64,000 nt of DNA, taken from contig SIRU01000071.1 of assembly GCA_004366385.1 (NCBI GenBank), forward strand, positions 1 to 64,000. Reading direction: 5' to 3'. This document shows positions 63,069 to 64,000 of the stretch, piece after piece. A program made the translations under genes and the position numbers. A model generated the notes under the pieces. That model was not told the origin of the DNA. It ran no database searches and was given only the letters and a program-made list of their open reading frames with translations. Position 1 is the stretch's first letter. Each line of letters starts with the position of its first letter. This stretch comes from Actinomycetota bacterium. Its GTDB lineage: Bacteria > Actinomycetota > Thermoleophilia > Gaiellales > Gaiellaceae.

Positions 63069-63236
63069 GATGATTCGATGCCACGATCTCGCGCGTCCGG
63101 ATGCGCCATCCGCCGCGTCCGCTTCGCGCCGGAAGATCGGCCCCAAGGCGTCCAGCCTTGCAGCCGCTCTCCCGCCACGCCCCCGAGCGGCCGGCCCGCG
63201 CCCCGGAGCAGGCGATCTCGGTGGCATCAACCATCT
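63069..63236. repeat. TIR-bearing short element, copy C
   Basis: Left end GATGATTCGATGCCACGATC; right end GTGGCATCAACCATCTAG (complement CTAGATGGTTGATGCCAC, the same as copy A's left end). The right half is nearly identical to copy A. No transposase. It ends directly next to the GTGGCTCAGAGCCAC palindrome. Confidence 0.75.
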
Positions 63237-63237
63237 A

Positions 63238-63252
63238 GTGGCTCAGAGCCAC
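63238..63252. repeat. GTGGCTCAGAGCCAC palindrome core
   Basis: The 15-bp core is identical to the centre of the 53838-53874 palindrome. The right flank (GAAGTGCTCTGTCC) also resembles it, but the left flank is replaced by the end of copy C. Confidence 0.6.
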
Positions 63253-63285
63253 GAAGTGCTCTGTCCCGCGGATGGTGCCGCCGCC

Positions 63286-63301
63286 TTCGGGAAACCCCCG
63301 A
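63286..63301. promoter_or_regulatory. inverted repeat TTCGGGAAACCCCCGA
   Basis: TCGGG and CCCGA face each other 78-93 bp upstream of ATG 63379. It resembles the complement of the shared motif (TTCGGGGAACTAC) but is not identical. Confidence 0.3.
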
Positions 63302-63378
63302 CGCCGGATCCGGCGGCGCGCTGATGGCGCGGCTCGCGGGCTCGGCGACGCTGCACGGAGAGACACGAGGAGGCGCTC

Positions 63379-64000
63379 ATGGCTGCAATCGCTCCCCCGA
63401 TCGTCGAGGCCCGGGCAGTGCACAAGACGTACGACACGGGCGTCGTCAAGGTCGCTGCGCTCCGAGGCGTCGATCTCGCCCTCGAGGCGGGCGAGATGGT
63501 CGCGATCATGGGCCCGAGCGGGTGCGGGAAGACGACTCTGCTCAACTGCCTGTCCGGGCTGGACGCGATCGACGGCGGCCAGGTGCTCGTCGAGGGCACG
63601 CCGCTCGAGGAGATGTCCGACCGCGAGCGCACCGACACCCGTGCCCGGCGCATGGGGTTCGTGTTCCAGTTCTACAACCTGATCCCGGTCCTGACCTCGG
63701 TCGAGAACGTCGAGCTGCCGCTGCTCGTCTCGCGGGTCGACGGCGACGAGGCGCGCGAGCGCGCGCTCGCGTCGCTCGACCTCGTCGGCCTCGCCGGGCG
63801 GGCGCACCACGTCCCCGACGAGCTCTCGGGCGGCGAGCGCCAGCGCGTCACCATCGCGCGCTCGCTCGTGAACGACCCGGCGATCGTGTGGGCCGACGAG
63901 CCGACCGGCGACCTCGACTCGGAGAACGCAGAGGAGATCGTCGCCCTCATGCGCCGGCTCAACCTCGAGCGCGGGCTCACGTTCCTGATCGTCACCCACG
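63379..64000 (+). CDS. ABC transporter ATP-binding protein, MacB/LolD type (cut by window end)
   Basis: The first 207 residues of an ATPase from ATG 63379, with GAGGAGG upstream. Walker [11 protein letters not shown]-loop [19 protein letters not shown], signature [15 protein letters not shown], Walker [14 protein letters not shown] and H-loop IVTH are all present. It is a second member of the group already represented at 60928, probably serving a separate permease beyond the window. Confidence 0.9.
   Translation, partial: MAAIAPPIVEARAVHKTYDTGVVKVAALRGVDLALEAGEMVAIMGPSGCGKTTLLNCLSGLDAIDGGQVLVEGTPLEEMSDRERTDTRARRMGFVFQFYNLIPVLTSVENVELPLLVSRVDGDEARERALASLDLVGLAGRAHHVPDELSGGERQRVTIARSLVNDPAIVWADEPTGDLDSENAEEIVALMRRLNLERGLTFLIVTH

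Overview
The window is about 70% GC throughout. Most start codons are ATG, GTG or TTG, many promoters are leaderless, and genes are packed tightly with 4-base stop/start overlaps. Gene content points to a deep-branching actinobacterium, most likely of the Thermoleophilia (Gaiellales/Solirubrobacterales) type: the polA, rpsA, coaE, uvrB backbone, WhiG-type sigma factor, SARP regulators, an MtrAB-LpqB-like operon, a DUF6458-like protein and DevSR-like signalling. The assignment rests on family resemblance only.

Layout. 1-8.6 kb: a 5' part of phosphofructokinase, a tRNA-Leu, a complete branched-chain amino acid ABC transporter (livK, terminator, livHMGF), lspA and a LarA-like protein. 8.6-17 kb: polA (with a foreign-looking 156-bp block in its 5' nuclease domain), a metallo-hydrolase, rpsA, coaE, a lytic transglycosylase, and a divergent TetR/MFS exporter pair with a readable operator. 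17-28 kb: a 1252-residue SARP-cyclase-ATPase regulator with 11-bp-spaced repeats nearby, rtcB with a zinc-ribbon insertion, a broken beta-propeller gene, uvrB, decayed hicA/vapB/vapC, and a primary-type sigma factor. 28-36 kb: a partner-switching group (a GAF-SpoIIE phosphatase-HATPase protein and two STAS proteins), very small membrane proteins, two secreted proteins and tRNA-Trp. 36-47 kb: whiG-type sigma, a PD40 propeller protein divergent from a second SARP, EF-G2, an aldehyde dehydrogenase, a NIF3-like domain, RNase HI, tRNA-Gly and a MEMO-like protein. 47-52.5 kb: a response regulator, histidine kinase and GerMN lipoprotein operon, then a DevS/DevR-like pair.

52.5-64 kb looks like a stress or low-oxygen locus: universal stress protein, GNAT/ADP-forming acyl-CoA synthetase fusion, two-CBS protein, P-type cation ATPase, MacB-like exporter, formate/nitrite channel, flavodoxin and the start of another ABC ATPase. 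An almost identical 11-13 bp motif (GTAGTTYCCCG, extended by AA in two cases) lies 69-70 bp upstream of the start codons of the universal stress, CBS and FNT genes. This suggests one regulon, and the adjacent DevSR-like pair is the obvious candidate regulator.

Non-coding structure is also rich. Three members of a short element with terminal inverted repeats (CTAGATGRTTGAT...) lie at 26.8, 35.7 and 63.1 kb, with a possible fourth relative at 45.0 kb. A second palindrome family (GTGGCTCAGAGCCAC) occurs at 53.8 and 63.2 kb. A palindromic pair of actinobacterial DnaA boxes lies at 42.0 kb. Start codons preceded by TAnnnT at 5-10 nt recur across the window.
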